Positions 9,229 to 18,374 of a stretch of 64,000 bases of DNA are shown one piece after another (the first letter of the stretch is position 1; every line of letters starts with the position of its first letter). The notes beneath the pieces were generated by a model. The model did not search any database. It was not told the origin of the DNA and saw only the letters and a list, made by a program, of their open reading frames with translations. Source of the stretch: Hyphomicrobiales bacterium (GTDB taxonomy: Bacteria > Pseudomonadota > Alphaproteobacteria > Rhizobiales > Rhizobiaceae); contig UBTY01000044.1 in the NCBI GenBank assembly GCA_900468535.1, positions 89,707-153,706 of the forward strand, in the 5' to 3' direction. The position numbers were made by a program, and so were the translations under genes.

Positions 9229-10770
9229 CTATTTGCCGCGCTGGCCGCGGCGGTTGCGGTGGCGCCGCCAGACGCCGTCGTCCGCCATCATGTCTGTGAG
9301 CAGGCCCTCCCTCAAGCCGCGATCGGCTACCCGCATGCGCGGGCTCGGCCAGCGGCGACGGATCGCCTCGAGAATGGCGCAACCGGCGAGCACCAGATCG
9401 GCGCGATCCGGCCCGATGCACGGGTTGGCCGCGCGGCTTTCGAAGTCCCAGGACAAGAGCTTTGCCTGCATGGCCGAAACTTCATCGTCGGAAAGCCAGA
9501 TCCCGTCCACCTTGCGGCGGTCGTAGCGAGGCAGATCAAGATGAACGCCAGCAAGTGTCGTGACCGTTCCCGATGTGCCGATCAGATGAAAATCATCCGC
9601 GTGACCGATGTCGATGGCCGGGCAATCGAAGCTGGAAAGCATGCCTGCCACTTCCACGACCATGCCTTCGAAGACATCCGGCGTCACATCCCGGCCGCCA
9701 TGGCGCTCCGACAGCGTGACGACGCCAACGGGCAAGGACGTCCAGTGTGTTATATGGTTGGCAAGGCGATTGAAGCGGCTGTCGCCGATGCGGATGACCG
9801 CGATCTCAGAAGAGCCGCCGCCGATATCGAAAAGAACGACAGACCGCGTTTCGCGACCGACGAGCGACGAGCAGCCGGAAACGGCAAGCCGCGCTTCGGT
9901 CTCGCGATCGATGATCTCAAGCTCGAGGCCGGTTTCCGTGATGACGCGCTCGAGAAACTCAGCGCCATTGCTTGCCTGCCGGCAGGCCTCGGTCGCGATC
10001 AGCCGCATGCGGCGGATTTCGCGATTCTTCAGCTTGGAGGCGCAGACGCGCAATGCATCGACGGCGCGATCCATGGCATCGTCGGAGAGCCGGCCGCTTG
10101 CCGCGAGGCCTTCCCCAAGGCGCACGATCCGCGAAAAGGCATCGACGACGCGAAACTGCCCGGGCCGCGTCGGCTGGGCGATCAACAGGCGGCAATTGTT
10201 GGTGCCGAGATCAAGAGCGGCATAAAGCTCGTCCGGCCAGGGATGCTGCGCCGGCGCGGATCGCTGCTGATCGCGCTCCGCCGGCCGCTGCGTGCGCCCC
10301 GGTGTTTCCGCGGGACGGTTGTCACCGCCAGATCGCGCGACGGGAGCCGATTGCTGCTGCGGCACCTGGGCGGCGGGTTTCTGCTGGGCGAGAGGCCGCC
10401 CCTGCAGGCCGCGCTTGCCGCGATGCTTGCGACGATTTCGACGGCTGGGTGGCGATTCGCCGTCCGGGCGCGCAGGCTGGCCCGCTGCGACAAGCTTTTC
10501 TTCACTCTGGTGTCTTTTGGACGCAGCTTCTGGAGTTCCACCCGCACCACGGCGGCGCTTGCGCTTTCGGGCCGGATTCCCGGCGACATGATCCGTTGGG
10601 CGCGCGGTCTCTCCGGGTTCACCGGAGGAGACATGCTGGGCGGGATGGGCCGCGTTGCGGGAATGCCCGCCTCGCTTGCCCTTGCGGCGCCGGGATTTCT
10701 TGCCATCCCTGCGACCTGCCGCCGACGCCCCGTCAAGTTGCGGCTTTGCGCCGCCTTCGGGGTCTTTCAC
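9229..10770 (-). CDS. Ppx/GppA family phosphatase with long basic N-terminal extension
   Basis: A 513-residue protein of the exopolyphosphatase / guanosine pentaphosphate phosphohydrolase family (ASKHA fold). Core motifs: YAALDLGTNNCRLLIA (phosphate 1), VVLFDIGGGSSEIAVI (phosphate 2) and LIGTSGTVTTLAGV. These enzymes hydrolyse polyphosphate or pppGpp; sequence alone does not say which. Before the core are about 180 residues of low complexity, rich in Arg, Lys, Pro and Gln (KKSRRRKGKRGG, RKRKRRRGAGG, RRNRRKHRGKRG), and the C-terminus is also basic. The start is uncertain: the frame reaches an ATG at 10872, but the GTG at 10770 avoids an unlikely leader. Upstream of rlmE, 10-base gap. Confidence 0.85.
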   Translation of the reverse strand: MKDPEGGAKPQLDGASAAGRRDGKKSRRRKGKRGGHSRNAAHPAQHVSSGEPGETARPTDHVAGNPARKRKRRRGAGGTPEAASKRHQSEEKLVAAGQPARPDGESPPSRRNRRKHRGKRGLQGRPLAQQKPAAQVPQQQSAPVARSGGDNRPAETPGRTQRPAERDQQRSAPAQHPWPDELYAALDLGTNNCRLLIAQPTRPGQFRVVDAFSRIVRLGEGLAASGRLSDDAMDRAVDALRVCASKLKNREIRRMRLIATEACRQASNGAEFLERVITETGLELEIIDRETEARLAVSGCSSLVGRETRSVVLFDIGGGSSEIAVIRIGDSRFNRLANHITHWTSLPVGVVTLSERHGGRDVTPDVFEGMVVEVAGMLSSFDCPAIDIGHADDFHLIGTSGTVTTLAGVHLDLPRYDRRKVDGIWLSDDEVSAMQAKLLSWDFESRAANPCIGPDRADLVLAGCAILEAIRRRWPSPRMRVADRGLREGLLTDMMADDGVWRRHRNRRGQRGK

Positions 10771-10947
10771 GTTCGTTATCCACCGCGCCGCGCAAGTCCA
10801 GAAAGGTATGCAGCTGGCGCTCATTCGATTTTGCGTTGCGGCAAGAATACCAGCGCCAGCCCGAAACGCCAACCTCTTTTTAGGATGCCTTTACAAAGGG
10901 GTTACGATCGCTCCACAACAAGGCGTGATTTTTTTCAAAACAGGTAT

Positions 10948-10975
10948 TTGCATTCCGCCAAGTTTTGTTTATAAG
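10948..10975 (+). promoter_or_regulatory. Promoter for tRNA-Gln
   Basis: TTGCAT (10948-10953), 16-base spacer, TATAAG (10970-10975). It lies about 40 bases before the mature tRNA 5' end, which is a normal leader length. A GC-rich GCGCCGC stretch follows at the expected start of transcription. Confidence 0.5.
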
Positions 10976-11014
10976 CGCCGCACACCAGCGGAGCGCTTCG
11001 AGCGCCGCACCTGC

Positions 11015-11088
11015 TGGGGAATAGTTCAATGGTAGAACGACGGACTCTGACTCCGTTAATCTTGGTTCGAGTCCAGGTTCCCCAGCCA
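11015..11088 (+). tRNA. tRNA-Gln (anticodon CTG)
   Basis: A 74-base cloverleaf. The acceptor TGGGGAA pairs with TTCCCCA, then discriminator G and an encoded CCA. The anticodon arm is ACGGA / TCCGT around loop CTCTGAC, giving anticodon CTG (reads CAG). The T arm contains GGTTCGAGTCC. The D arm has AGTTCAATGGTAGAAC. It stands alone between a divergent Ppx/GppA gene and pepT. Confidence 0.95.
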
Positions 11089-11186
11089 AATTTCTTCTTC
11101 GACAGAGCTTTTTCGGAATAGTTGGCGGCGGGCCTGATGTGGTTTAGTGCATCATCGTGATTTGATGCCATCATTCGGAAACCGCC

Positions 11187-12419
11187 ATGTCAGATACCGT
11201 TATCGATCGCTTTCTCCGCTATGTCGTGATCGACACCCAGTCCGATCCACAGTCTTCCTCACAACCTTCGACCGAAAAGCAGAAGACACTTGGCGCCTTG
11301 CTCGCAGAGGAGCTTCTTCAGATGGGGTTGGACGATGCGCATCTCGATGAGCATGGCTATGTCTACGCAACAATTCCCGCCAACGTCGGGAAGGCCGTGC
11401 CAACCATCTGCTTCTGCTCGCACATGGATACGGCGCCGGATTTCAGCGGCACAGGCGTCAAACCGCAAGTCCTGCGCAACTATCGCGGTGGCGACATTGT
11501 TCTGACGGGCGATCCTCAACAGGTCATCCGGGTGAGTGATCATCCCGCGCTCAGCGATCAGATCGGCAACGACATCATAACCACCGACGGCACGACGCTC
11601 CTCGGCGCCGACGACAAGGCCGGTGTTGCCGAGATCATGACCGCCGCGAAGTTTCTTTTGGACCATCCCGAAATCCCTCGTGGAACAGTCAAGCTGCTGT
11701 TCACACCTGACGAGGAGATCGGGCGCGGTGTCGACAAGGTCGACCTTGCCAAGCTCGGCGCGCAGTTCGCCTATACGATGGACGGCGAGACGGCGGGCCA
11801 CATAGAAGACGAAACGTTTTCCGCTGATGGCGTCAAGATCACCATTGTCGGCGTTGCCATGCATCCGGGTTTTGCCAAGGGGAAGATGGAGAATGCCGCC
11901 AAGATCGCGGCGTCGATCGTCGACCGACTACCAAGGAACATGGCCCCTGAGACCACGGCAGGAAGGGATGGGTTCATTCACCCGACCGGCATCGAGGGAT
12001 CGATGGAGAAGGCGACGATCAGCCTTATCGTTCGTGATTTTACGGACGACGGTCTGGTCGCGAAGGAAGCTTTGCTTGAGGCTATCGTCAAGGATGTGCT
12101 GTCGGGTTACCCCGGCTCGACCTACAGCTTCGAAGTCAAACAGCAATACCGGAACATGAAGGCAATCCTCGACCGCCATCCTGACATCGTCGATAACGCG
12201 ATCGAAGCGGTCCGCCGCGCTGGCCTAGAGCCCGTGAGAGGCAGCATCCGCGGCGGCACAGACGGCTCCCGCCTGTCATTCATGGGACTCCCCTGCCCCA
12301 ACATCTTTGCCGGCGGCCACGCATTCCATTCGCCGCTCGAATGGATCAGCCGACAAGACATGGAGAAAGCGGTTCAGACGATCGTCGAACTCGTGAAGGT
12401 CTGGGAAGAGCGCGCCTGA
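11187..12419 (+). CDS. pepT: Peptidase T (tripeptide aminopeptidase)
   Basis: A 410-residue cytosolic zinc aminopeptidase of the M20 family that removes N-terminal residues from tripeptides. Metal ligands: His in FCSHMDTAPD (about 80), Asp in LLGADDKAG (about 143), Glu pair in FTPDEEIGRG (about 176), Asp in YTMDGETAG (about 198) and the C-terminal His in FAGGHAFHSPLEW. A dimerisation domain with VAMHPGFAKGKMENA lies between. Length and domain order match PepT (about 408 residues). Transcribed alone, it converges on the ABC-F gene. Confidence 0.96.
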   Translation: MSDTVIDRFLRYVVIDTQSDPQSSSQPSTEKQKTLGALLAEELLQMGLDDAHLDEHGYVYATIPANVGKAVPTICFCSHMDTAPDFSGTGVKPQVLRNYRGGDIVLTGDPQQVIRVSDHPALSDQIGNDIITTDGTTLLGADDKAGVAEIMTAAKFLLDHPEIPRGTVKLLFTPDEEIGRGVDKVDLAKLGAQFAYTMDGETAGHIEDETFSADGVKITIVGVAMHPGFAKGKMENAAKIAASIVDRLPRNMAPETTAGRDGFIHPTGIEGSMEKATISLIVRDFTDDGLVAKEALLEAIVKDVLSGYPGSTYSFEVKQQYRNMKAILDRHPDIVDNAIEAVRRAGLEPVRGSIRGGTDGSRLSFMGLPCPNIFAGGHAFHSPLEWISRQDMEKAVQTIVELVKVWEERA

Positions 12420-12446
12420 GGCGCGCTCACCAATTCGCGCATCACC

Positions 12447-14069
12447 TCAGCTGCGCAGGCCTGGCGCTTCCTGGCCTGTGCTTGCCACATATTCCGTGTA
12501 GCCGCCAGGATACTGATGGATGCCGTCAGGCGTCAGTTCCAGCACGCGGTTCGACAAGGCCGCGAGGAAGTGGCGGTCGTGCGAGACGAAGAGCATCGTG
12601 CCCTCGTATTCGGAGAGCGCCTTGATGAGCATTTCCTTCGTATCGAGGTCCAGGTGGTTGGTCGGCTCGTCGAGGACCAGAAGGTTCGGCGGGTCGAAGA
12701 GCATCTTGGCCATGACCAGGCGGGCCTTCTCGCCGCCCGACAGTACACGGCACTTCTTCTCGACATCGTCACCGGAGAAGCCGAAACAGCCGGCAAGCGC
12801 TCGCAGCGGCGCCTGGCCCGACAGCGGGAACGAATCCTCCAGCCATTCCAGAACGGTGCGCTCGCCATCGAGAAGGTCCATGGCGTGCTGGGCGAAATAG
12901 CCCATCTTGACGCTTGCTCCGATCGCCACGCTGCCGGTATCCGGTTCGGCGGAGCCCGCGACCAGCTTCAGAAGGGTCGATTTGCCGGCGCCGTTGACGC
13001 CCATGATGCACCAGCGTTCCTTGCGCCGTACCATGAAGTCGAGCCCTTCGTAGATCACGCGGCTGCCGTACTTCTTGTGGACGTTCTTGACGTTGATCAC
13101 GTCTTCGCCGGAGCGCGGTGCGGGCAGAAACTCGAACGCGACGGTCTGACGGCGCTTGGGCGGCTCGACGCGATCGATCTTTTCGAGCTTCTTGACGCGG
13201 CTCTGCACCTGCGAGGCATGCGATGCGCGCGCCTTGAAGCGCTCGATGAACTTGATTTCCTTGGCAAGCATCGCCTGCTGGCGCTCGAACTGCGCCTGCT
13301 GCTGCTTCTCGTTCTGCGCCCGCTGCTGTTCGTAGAAGCCGTAATCGCCGGAATAGGAATTCAGCGATCCGGCATCGATCTCGATGATCTTGCCGACGAT
13401 GCGGTTCATGAACTCGCGGTCGTGCGAGGTCATCAACAGGGCGCCCTCATAGCCCTTCAGGAATTCTTCGAGCCAGATCAGGCTTTCGAGATCCAGGTGG
13501 TTGCTCGGCTCGTCGAGCAGCATGACGTCAGGGCGCATCAGCAGGATGCGGGCGAGCGCAACACGCATCTTCCAGCCGCCCGACAGCTTGCCGACATCAC
13601 CGTCCATCATTTCCTGGCTGAAGCTCAAGCCTGAGAGCACCTCGCGCGCACGCCCCTCGAGCGCATAGCCGTCGAGCTCTTCGTAGCGTGCCTGCACTTC
13701 GCCGTAGCGTTCGATGATCCGGTCCATCTCGTCGAGCTTGTCGGGATCGACCATCTCGGCTTCCAGCTGCCGCAGCTCGGCGGCAACGACGCTGACGGGG
13801 CCAGCACCTTCCATGACTTCGGCGACCGCGCTGCGGCCTTCCATCTCGCCGACATCCTGGTTGAAATAGCCGATCGTCACACCCTTGTCGGCGGAGACCT
13901 GACCTTCATCCGGCGTCTCGTCGCCGGTGATCATTCTGAACAGGGTCGTCTTGCCGGCGCCGTTTGGGCCGACGAGGCCGATCTTCTCGCCTCTGTTGAG
14001 GGCGGCCGACGCCTCGATGAAGAGGATGCGGTGGCTGTTCTGCTTGCTGATATTTTCGATACGAATCAT
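12447..14069 (-). CDS. ABC-F family ATPase (ribosome-associated)
   Basis: A 540-residue protein with two tandem ABC domains and no membrane segments. Domain 1: Walker A GPNGAGKT (about 36-43), signature LSGGWKMR, Walker B VMLLDEPSNHLD. The linker, QQRAQNEKQQQAQFERQQAM... to KARASHASQVQSRVKKLEK, is the charged ABC-F P-site tRNA interaction motif region. Domain 2: GVNGAGKST, LSGGEKARL, LLVLDEPTNHLD. ABC-F proteins bind the ribosomal E site to relieve stalling or protect from antibiotics. There is no Uup-type C-terminal coiled coil. The ATG at 14069 is the expected start (MIRIENISK), but it lacks a Shine-Dalgarno; it is preceded by CTCCTCCTTAT. Confidence 0.93.
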   Translation of the reverse strand: MIRIENISKQNSHRILFIEASAALNRGEKIGLVGPNGAGKTTLFRMITGDETPDEGQVSADKGVTIGYFNQDVGEMEGRSAVAEVMEGAGPVSVVAAELRQLEAEMVDPDKLDEMDRIIERYGEVQARYEELDGYALEGRAREVLSGLSFSQEMMDGDVGKLSGGWKMRVALARILLMRPDVMLLDEPSNHLDLESLIWLEEFLKGYEGALLMTSHDREFMNRIVGKIIEIDAGSLNSYSGDYGFYEQQRAQNEKQQQAQFERQQAMLAKEIKFIERFKARASHASQVQSRVKKLEKIDRVEPPKRRQTVAFEFLPAPRSGEDVINVKNVHKKYGSRVIYEGLDFMVRRKERWCIMGVNGAGKSTLLKLVAGSAEPDTGSVAIGASVKMGYFAQHAMDLLDGERTVLEWLEDSFPLSGQAPLRALAGCFGFSGDDVEKKCRVLSGGEKARLVMAKMLFDPPNLLVLDEPTNHLDLDTKEMLIKALSEYEGTMLFVSHDRHFLAALSNRVLELTPDGIHQYPGGYTEYVASTGQEAPGLRS

Positions 14070-14277
14070 ATAAGGAGGAGTTCCGGAAAAACGCGTTTGG
14101 GCGCCCTTATGCCATGCAATTGGCATGCTGTCCCGTGCTTTTGCGCAGTGCACAAGATGCGACGACGGCTGCCAGCGGATCAAACGATCTTCCCACGACG
14201 CCCCGACACTGCTACGTTCCATATTTGTTCCGAGTCGTTCTCATTGCGGCCCGGGCGACATGAAGGAAAAGACATAG

Positions 14278-16341
14278 ATGCAGGCAGCCGCCTATCTGGA
14301 CAAGCTGAACGACCAACAACGGCTGGCTGTCGAACATGGAATTGGCGAAGGCAAGGCGTCCGGACCGCTGTTGATCATTGCCGGCGCCGGCTCGGGCAAG
14401 ACAAACACGCTTGCCCATCGGGTGGCGCATCTGATCGTCAACGGCGCCGATCCGCGCCGCATTCTGCTCATGACCTTCTCCCGCCGCGCGGCCGCTGAAA
14501 TGGCCCGGCGGGTGGACCGCATTTCCAGACAGGTACTCGGCGCCCAGGCGGGAGCCTTGAGCGAAGCGCTGACCTGGGCCGGCACCTTTCACGGCATCGG
14601 CGCCCGGCTGCTGCGGATTTATGCCGAGCAGATCGGCCTGAACGTCGATTTCACCATCCACGATCGCGAGGACAGTGCCGACCTGATGAACCTCGTCCGG
14701 CACGAACTCGGGTTTTCCAAGATGGAGAGCCGGTTTCCGACGAAAGGCACCTGTCTATCCATCTACTCTCGCGCGGTGAATTCCGAGGCGCCGTTGAACG
14801 AGGTGCTGAAGACCTGGTATCCCTGGGTATCCGGATGGGAAGAGCAGCTGCGGGAGCTGTTTGCCGGTTATGTCGAGGCCAAGCAGTCGCAGAATGTCCT
14901 CGATTACGACGACCTGCTGCTCTACTGGGCACAGATGGTCAGCGACGACGAGCTTGCGGCCGACATCGGCGGACGCTTCGACCATGTTCTCGTCGACGAA
15001 TACCAGGATACGAACAAGCTGCAGTCCTCGGTGCTGATGGCGCTCAGGCCGCAGGGACATGGGCTGACGGTCGTTGGCGACGATGCCCAGTCGATCTATT
15101 CGTTCCGGGCAGCAACGATCCGCAACATCCTCGACTTTCCGAAATCGTTCTCCCCGCCGGCCGATATCGTCACGCTAGACCAGAATTATCGATCGACGCA
15201 GACGATCCTGGCGGCGGCAAACGGCGTGATCGATCTGGCACGCGAGCGCTTCACGAAGAACCTGTGGACCGACCGGCAGTCGGAGGAGCGCCCAAAGCTT
15301 TTGACGGTCAAGGACGAGACCGACCAGGCCAACTACATCGTCGAACAGATCCTGGCCAATCGCGAGGTCGGGATGCCCCTCAAGCAACAGGCCGTGCTGT
15401 TTCGCACGTCCAGCCACAGCGGCGCGCTGGAAGTGGAACTGACTCGTCGAAACATTCCTTTCGTCAAGTTCGGCGGGCTCAAATTCCTGGACGCCGCGCA
15501 TGTGAAGGACATGCTTGCCGTCCTCAGGTTTGCGCAGAACCCGCGAGACCGCGTCTCCGGCTTCCGGCTGTTGCAGATGCTGCCAGGGATCGGGCCACAG
15601 ACGGCAAGCAAGATACTGGACACGATCGCGGCCGATCCGGAGCCGCTGGTCGCGCTTGCCGAGATACCGCCGCCCGCAAAGACAGGCGAGCATTGGCCTG
15701 CGTTGATCCAGCTGCTTGAGGGATTGCGTCGATCCGATGCCGCGTGGCCGGCCGAAATCGCTCAGGCCCGCACGTGGTACGAGCCGCATCTCGATCGCAT
15801 CCACGAGGATGCCGAGACGCGCAAGGCCGATCTGTTGCAGCTCGAGCAGATTGCCGCGGGCTATGCCAGCCGCGAGCGGTTCCTGACCGAACTGACGCTC
15901 GACCCGCCGGATGCGACGAGCGACCAGGCCGGCGTACCGCTGCTCGACGAGGACTATCTGATCCTCTCGACCATCCACTCCTCCAAGGGGCAGGAATGGC
16001 GGGCGGTCTTCATGTTGAATGTCGTCGACGGCTGCATCCCGTCGGATCTTGCCGTCGGAACCACTCACGAGATCGAAGAGGAGCGACGGCTGCTCTATGT
16101 CGGAATGACCCGCGCGAAGGACAGCCTGACGCTCATCACGCCGCAACGTTTCTTCACCAGCGGCCAGCACGGTCAGGGCGACCGGCACGTCTATGCGTCG
16201 CGCACGCGCTTCATTCCGGTGACGCTGCTGCAGTATTTCGAGGCCGCCAGCTGGCCGCTTGTCAAGGCTGCCTCAACGGAACGGAGCACGAAGCAAATTC
16301 GCGTCGACGTCGGGGCGCGCATGCGAACGATGTGGAGATAA
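14278..16341 (+). CDS. UvrD/Rep-family ATP-dependent DNA helicase
   Basis: A 687-residue superfamily 1A helicase. Motifs in order: Q motif LNDQQRLAV, Walker A GAGSGKT (about 36-42), Ia LLMTFSRRAAAEM, II VLVDEYQDTN (about 240), III VVGDDAQSIYSFRAA, IV QNYRST, V TIHSSKGQEW (about 565) and VI LLYVGMTRAKDSL. It unwinds DNA 3' to 5' in repair or replication-restart. It is slightly shorter than E. coli UvrD (720 residues), lacking the extended C-terminal tail. GAAGGA 12 bases upstream supports the ATG at 14278. Stands alone; divergent from the ABC-F gene. Confidence 0.93.
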   Translation: MQAAAYLDKLNDQQRLAVEHGIGEGKASGPLLIIAGAGSGKTNTLAHRVAHLIVNGADPRRILLMTFSRRAAAEMARRVDRISRQVLGAQAGALSEALTWAGTFHGIGARLLRIYAEQIGLNVDFTIHDREDSADLMNLVRHELGFSKMESRFPTKGTCLSIYSRAVNSEAPLNEVLKTWYPWVSGWEEQLRELFAGYVEAKQSQNVLDYDDLLLYWAQMVSDDELAADIGGRFDHVLVDEYQDTNKLQSSVLMALRPQGHGLTVVGDDAQSIYSFRAATIRNILDFPKSFSPPADIVTLDQNYRSTQTILAAANGVIDLARERFTKNLWTDRQSEERPKLLTVKDETDQANYIVEQILANREVGMPLKQQAVLFRTSSHSGALEVELTRRNIPFVKFGGLKFLDAAHVKDMLAVLRFAQNPRDRVSGFRLLQMLPGIGPQTASKILDTIAADPEPLVALAEIPPPAKTGEHWPALIQLLEGLRRSDAAWPAEIAQARTWYEPHLDRIHEDAETRKADLLQLEQIAAGYASRERFLTELTLDPPDATSDQAGVPLLDEDYLILSTIHSSKGQEWRAVFMLNVVDGCIPSDLAVGTTHEIEEERRLLYVGMTRAKDSLTLITPQRFFTSGQHGQGDRHVYASRTRFIPVTLLQYFEAASWPLVKAASTERSTKQIRVDVGARMRTMWR

Positions 16342-16360
16342 TCAGGGCGGTGGCGCCCGT

Positions 16361-17149
16361 TTACGCTGCCACCCTGTTTTCGACGTCGCCGGCGATCTCT
16401 CGCATCCTTTCCGGCGATGCGTGGCCGATCAACATGAAGGCATGCGAGCTGCTCGACCAGTAGACTACATTCATGCCTTTGCGCCCTTCCATGCGGAGCG
16501 GCTGCGCGCCCTCGTCCGTGCGAACTATGCACAGAGCAAGCGGACCGGTTTCGGGATCGAGATAGGCTATCTGGGCGAGCGGCTTGCCGTCATATTGCAG
16601 GACAAGCGCACGCTTGAATTCGACCCCAGACAGCGCGACCGAGGCCGGCGACAGGGACAGACCGAGCTTGTCGCGGATGATGGCGAGTTCGGCGGCCTGC
16701 GTCTCGATACCGGGAACTGGGCCCGAAAGCGTATCGGCTGTATAGAGATCGATATATTCGGCGACGACCGCGCGCCATTCGCTGCTTTCGTCCCGGTCGA
16801 GATGCCGGCGCAGGCCGATGTAGCTGCGGTCGACGACAATGCCGGCAACCAGGCTTGCGGCGAGCGCACCGAGGAAGGCGCGGCGCCCGAATCTTGCAGG
16901 CCGGGCCTCCGGCAAGGGCGAAAGCTTGGCCAGCATCGCCTGCAAATCGTCATGAGGCGCAGCCGCGAGAAGCGGCGCGAAAGCCTGATCGAACGGAAGG
17001 CTGCCACGCGAGAGGAATTCGACGCGTTCGGCGACACCGCCATCAGCTGCAATCAGAGCTTCGATCCGGCGGGCCTCATCCGGGGAGAGCTCGCCATCGA
17101 GGAAGGCCGTCAGTTCTTCATCGGAGGGGTATTTTCTTTCGTCGCTCAT
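16361..17149 (-). CDS. Membrane anti-sigma factor partner of the upstream ECF sigma factor
   Basis: A 262-residue protein. The N-terminal cytosolic part (about 1-45; SDEELTAFLDGELSPDEARRIEALI) is the sigma-binding anti-sigma domain; it has no HxxxCxxC zinc motif. One transmembrane segment follows at about 91-108 (FLGALAASLVAGIVV), and a periplasmic C-terminal domain of about 150 residues. The frame is open upstream to 17536, but the ATG at 17149 overlaps the sigma stop as ATGA, which is the normal coupling of sigma/anti-sigma pairs. It should sequester the sigma factor until an envelope signal acts on the C-terminal domain. It resembles S. meliloti RsiA1-type partners from memory only. Confidence 0.85.
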   Translation of the reverse strand: MSDERKYPSDEELTAFLDGELSPDEARRIEALIAADGGVAERVEFLSRGSLPFDQAFAPLLAAAPHDDLQAMLAKLSPLPEARPARFGRRAFLGALAASLVAGIVVDRSYIGLRRHLDRDESSEWRAVVAEYIDLYTADTLSGPVPGIETQAAELAIIRDKLGLSLSPASVALSGVEFKRALVLQYDGKPLAQIAYLDPETGPLALCIVRTDEGAQPLRMEGRKGMNVVYWSSSSHAFMLIGHASPERMREIAGDVENRVAA

Positions 17150-17754
17150 CTTGCTGCCTCCCCTCCTGCGAGACCCTCTGCGAGCTTGGCGCGGGCCGCA
17201 GCAAGGCGGCTCATCACGGTTCCGATCGGGATATCCAATATTTCCGCCACTTCCTTGTAGGACAGGCCTTCCACATAGGCGAGGAAGACCGCCGCACGCT
17301 GCGCGTCGGGCAAACCATTCACCATACGCAATATCTGACCCCTCATCACGTGGCCTTCGACCTCGCGGGCGCCGTCGACCACGAGAGCGTCTTCGGCATC
17401 GACAAAACCATGCCCCTGACGCACCCGCATCGAGCGAATCTCGTTCAGCCAGATCGAGTGCAGGATCGCAAACAGCCAGCGGTCCAGCCGCGTGCCCGGC
17501 TGAAACTGGCCGGCTCGCTCCAGCGCACGCATGCACGTCTGCTGGACGAGATCGTCGGCCACGTCACGCCGGTGCGACAGGACGAGGCCGTAACGCCATA
17601 GCCGGGTGAGGTGCCCGGCCAGCCCGCCCCTGATATCCGCTTCGCTTGCGATGACTGCCTCCGCCACGGGTTTGCCGTCCGGGCCCGCAGATACAACCTG
17701 CGGGCCTCGTCTTGCAGGACTATAGGCGGGAAACTCGGTGTAGGCGACCGGCAT
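17146..17754 (-). CDS. ECF (group 4) RNA polymerase sigma factor
   Basis: A 202-residue sigma factor. Region 2 is seen as DVADDLVQQTCMRALERAGQF, then GTRLDRWLFAILHSIWLNEIR, and region 4 as LPDAQRAAVFLAYVEGLSYKEVAEILDIPIGTVMSRLAAAR. No sigma 1.1 or 3 domain is present. The ATG at 17754 (MPVAYTEF) has CAGGGAG eight bases upstream and is preferred to a GTG at 17784. It overlaps the anti-sigma gene by four bases and follows the TPR gene by 38 bases, so the three form one operon. Could be RpoE1-like; the stimulus is not visible. Confidence 0.9.
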   Translation of the reverse strand: MPVAYTEFPAYSPARRGPQVVSAGPDGKPVAEAVIASEADIRGGLAGHLTRLWRYGLVLSHRRDVADDLVQQTCMRALERAGQFQPGTRLDRWLFAILHSIWLNEIRSMRVRQGHGFVDAEDALVVDGAREVEGHVMRGQILRMVNGLPDAQRAAVFLAYVEGLSYKEVAEILDIPIGTVMSRLAAARAKLAEGLAGGEAAR

Positions 17755-17792
17755 CGAAAAGCTCCCTGCGCACCGCATTTCCACTTGGTCGA

Positions 17793-18335
17793 TCAGATCT
17801 TCGAGGGATCGGCGATTGCTTCGTTCAGATCGCGATATTCCTCGCAGTCCGTACCGCAGATCGTCTTGATCGTGCTCAACTGGTCTTTGGCGAGATCGAT
17901 CTGGCCCTTGAGGACATAGGCCTCGCCGAGATACTCGCGCACCTTCGCGTAGCCCGGGTCCAGCTGGACAGACTTGAGATAGTAGGAAATCCCCTCGTCC
18001 GTCCGTCCGAGCTTGCGCGTTGCGTAACCGCGATAGTTCAACGCTTCGGCAGTGTTGGGATTCTGCAGCGTGTCGAGCATGGCAAGAGCCTCGTCGTAGC
18101 GCTTGGCTTTGGCGAGCGCGTAGGCGTAATCGGCCCGATTTTCGTCGGTGACGTTGGCGCTATGCTGCTTGACGCATTTCTGCGTCTTCTTGTCGTACAT
18201 CTCACCCTTCTTGCACACCGGCATGGTCGCGCCGTCATCGCCGCCGCCCGCCGCGTACGCAGGCATCGACAGGGCCAAGGCCGCCATGCAGCCGCCAGCG
18301 AGGACGGACGCAATCTTAAGGCTCGCAGTCGTCAT
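17793..18335 (-). CDS. Exported tetratricopeptide-repeat protein, first gene of the ECF sigma operon
   Basis: A 180-residue protein with a Sec signal peptide (KIASVLAGGCMAALALSMPAYA, cleavage near 28), then a Lys-rich segment with two cysteines (CKKGEMYDKKTQKC, about 41-54) and at least two TPR repeats from about 68 (ADYAYALAKAKRYDEALAMLD; AEALNYRGYATRKLGRTDEGI; AKVREYLGEAYVLKGQIDLA). Another cysteine pair (ICGTDCEEY) is near the end. It is a periplasmic scaffold by prediction. AAAGGAG precedes the ATG. Leading the sigma/anti-sigma operon, it might sense or relay the envelope signal; that is inference. Confidence 0.82.
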   Translation of the reverse strand: MTTASLKIASVLAGGCMAALALSMPAYAAGGGDDGATMPVCKKGEMYDKKTQKCVKQHSANVTDENRADYAYALAKAKRYDEALAMLDTLQNPNTAEALNYRGYATRKLGRTDEGISYYLKSVQLDPGYAKVREYLGEAYVLKGQIDLAKDQLSTIKTICGTDCEEYRDLNEAIADPSKI

Positions 18336-18374
18336 GGATTCATCTCCTTTGAATCGAGTTGCAGCGAATGAACA

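Noticed and set aside
9154..10974. 606-codon plus-strand open frame
   Set aside because: It is antisense to the Ppx/GppA gene, whose catalytic motifs are clear; the frame has no recognisable domain and odd composition. Such shadows are common in GC-rich genes.
14071..14080. TAAGGAGGAG as a plus-strand ribosome site for a gene starting near 14108
   Set aside because: The frame at 14108 is short and has no good spacing; the helicase begins at 14278 with its own site. The tract is noted instead as odd leader of the opposite gene.
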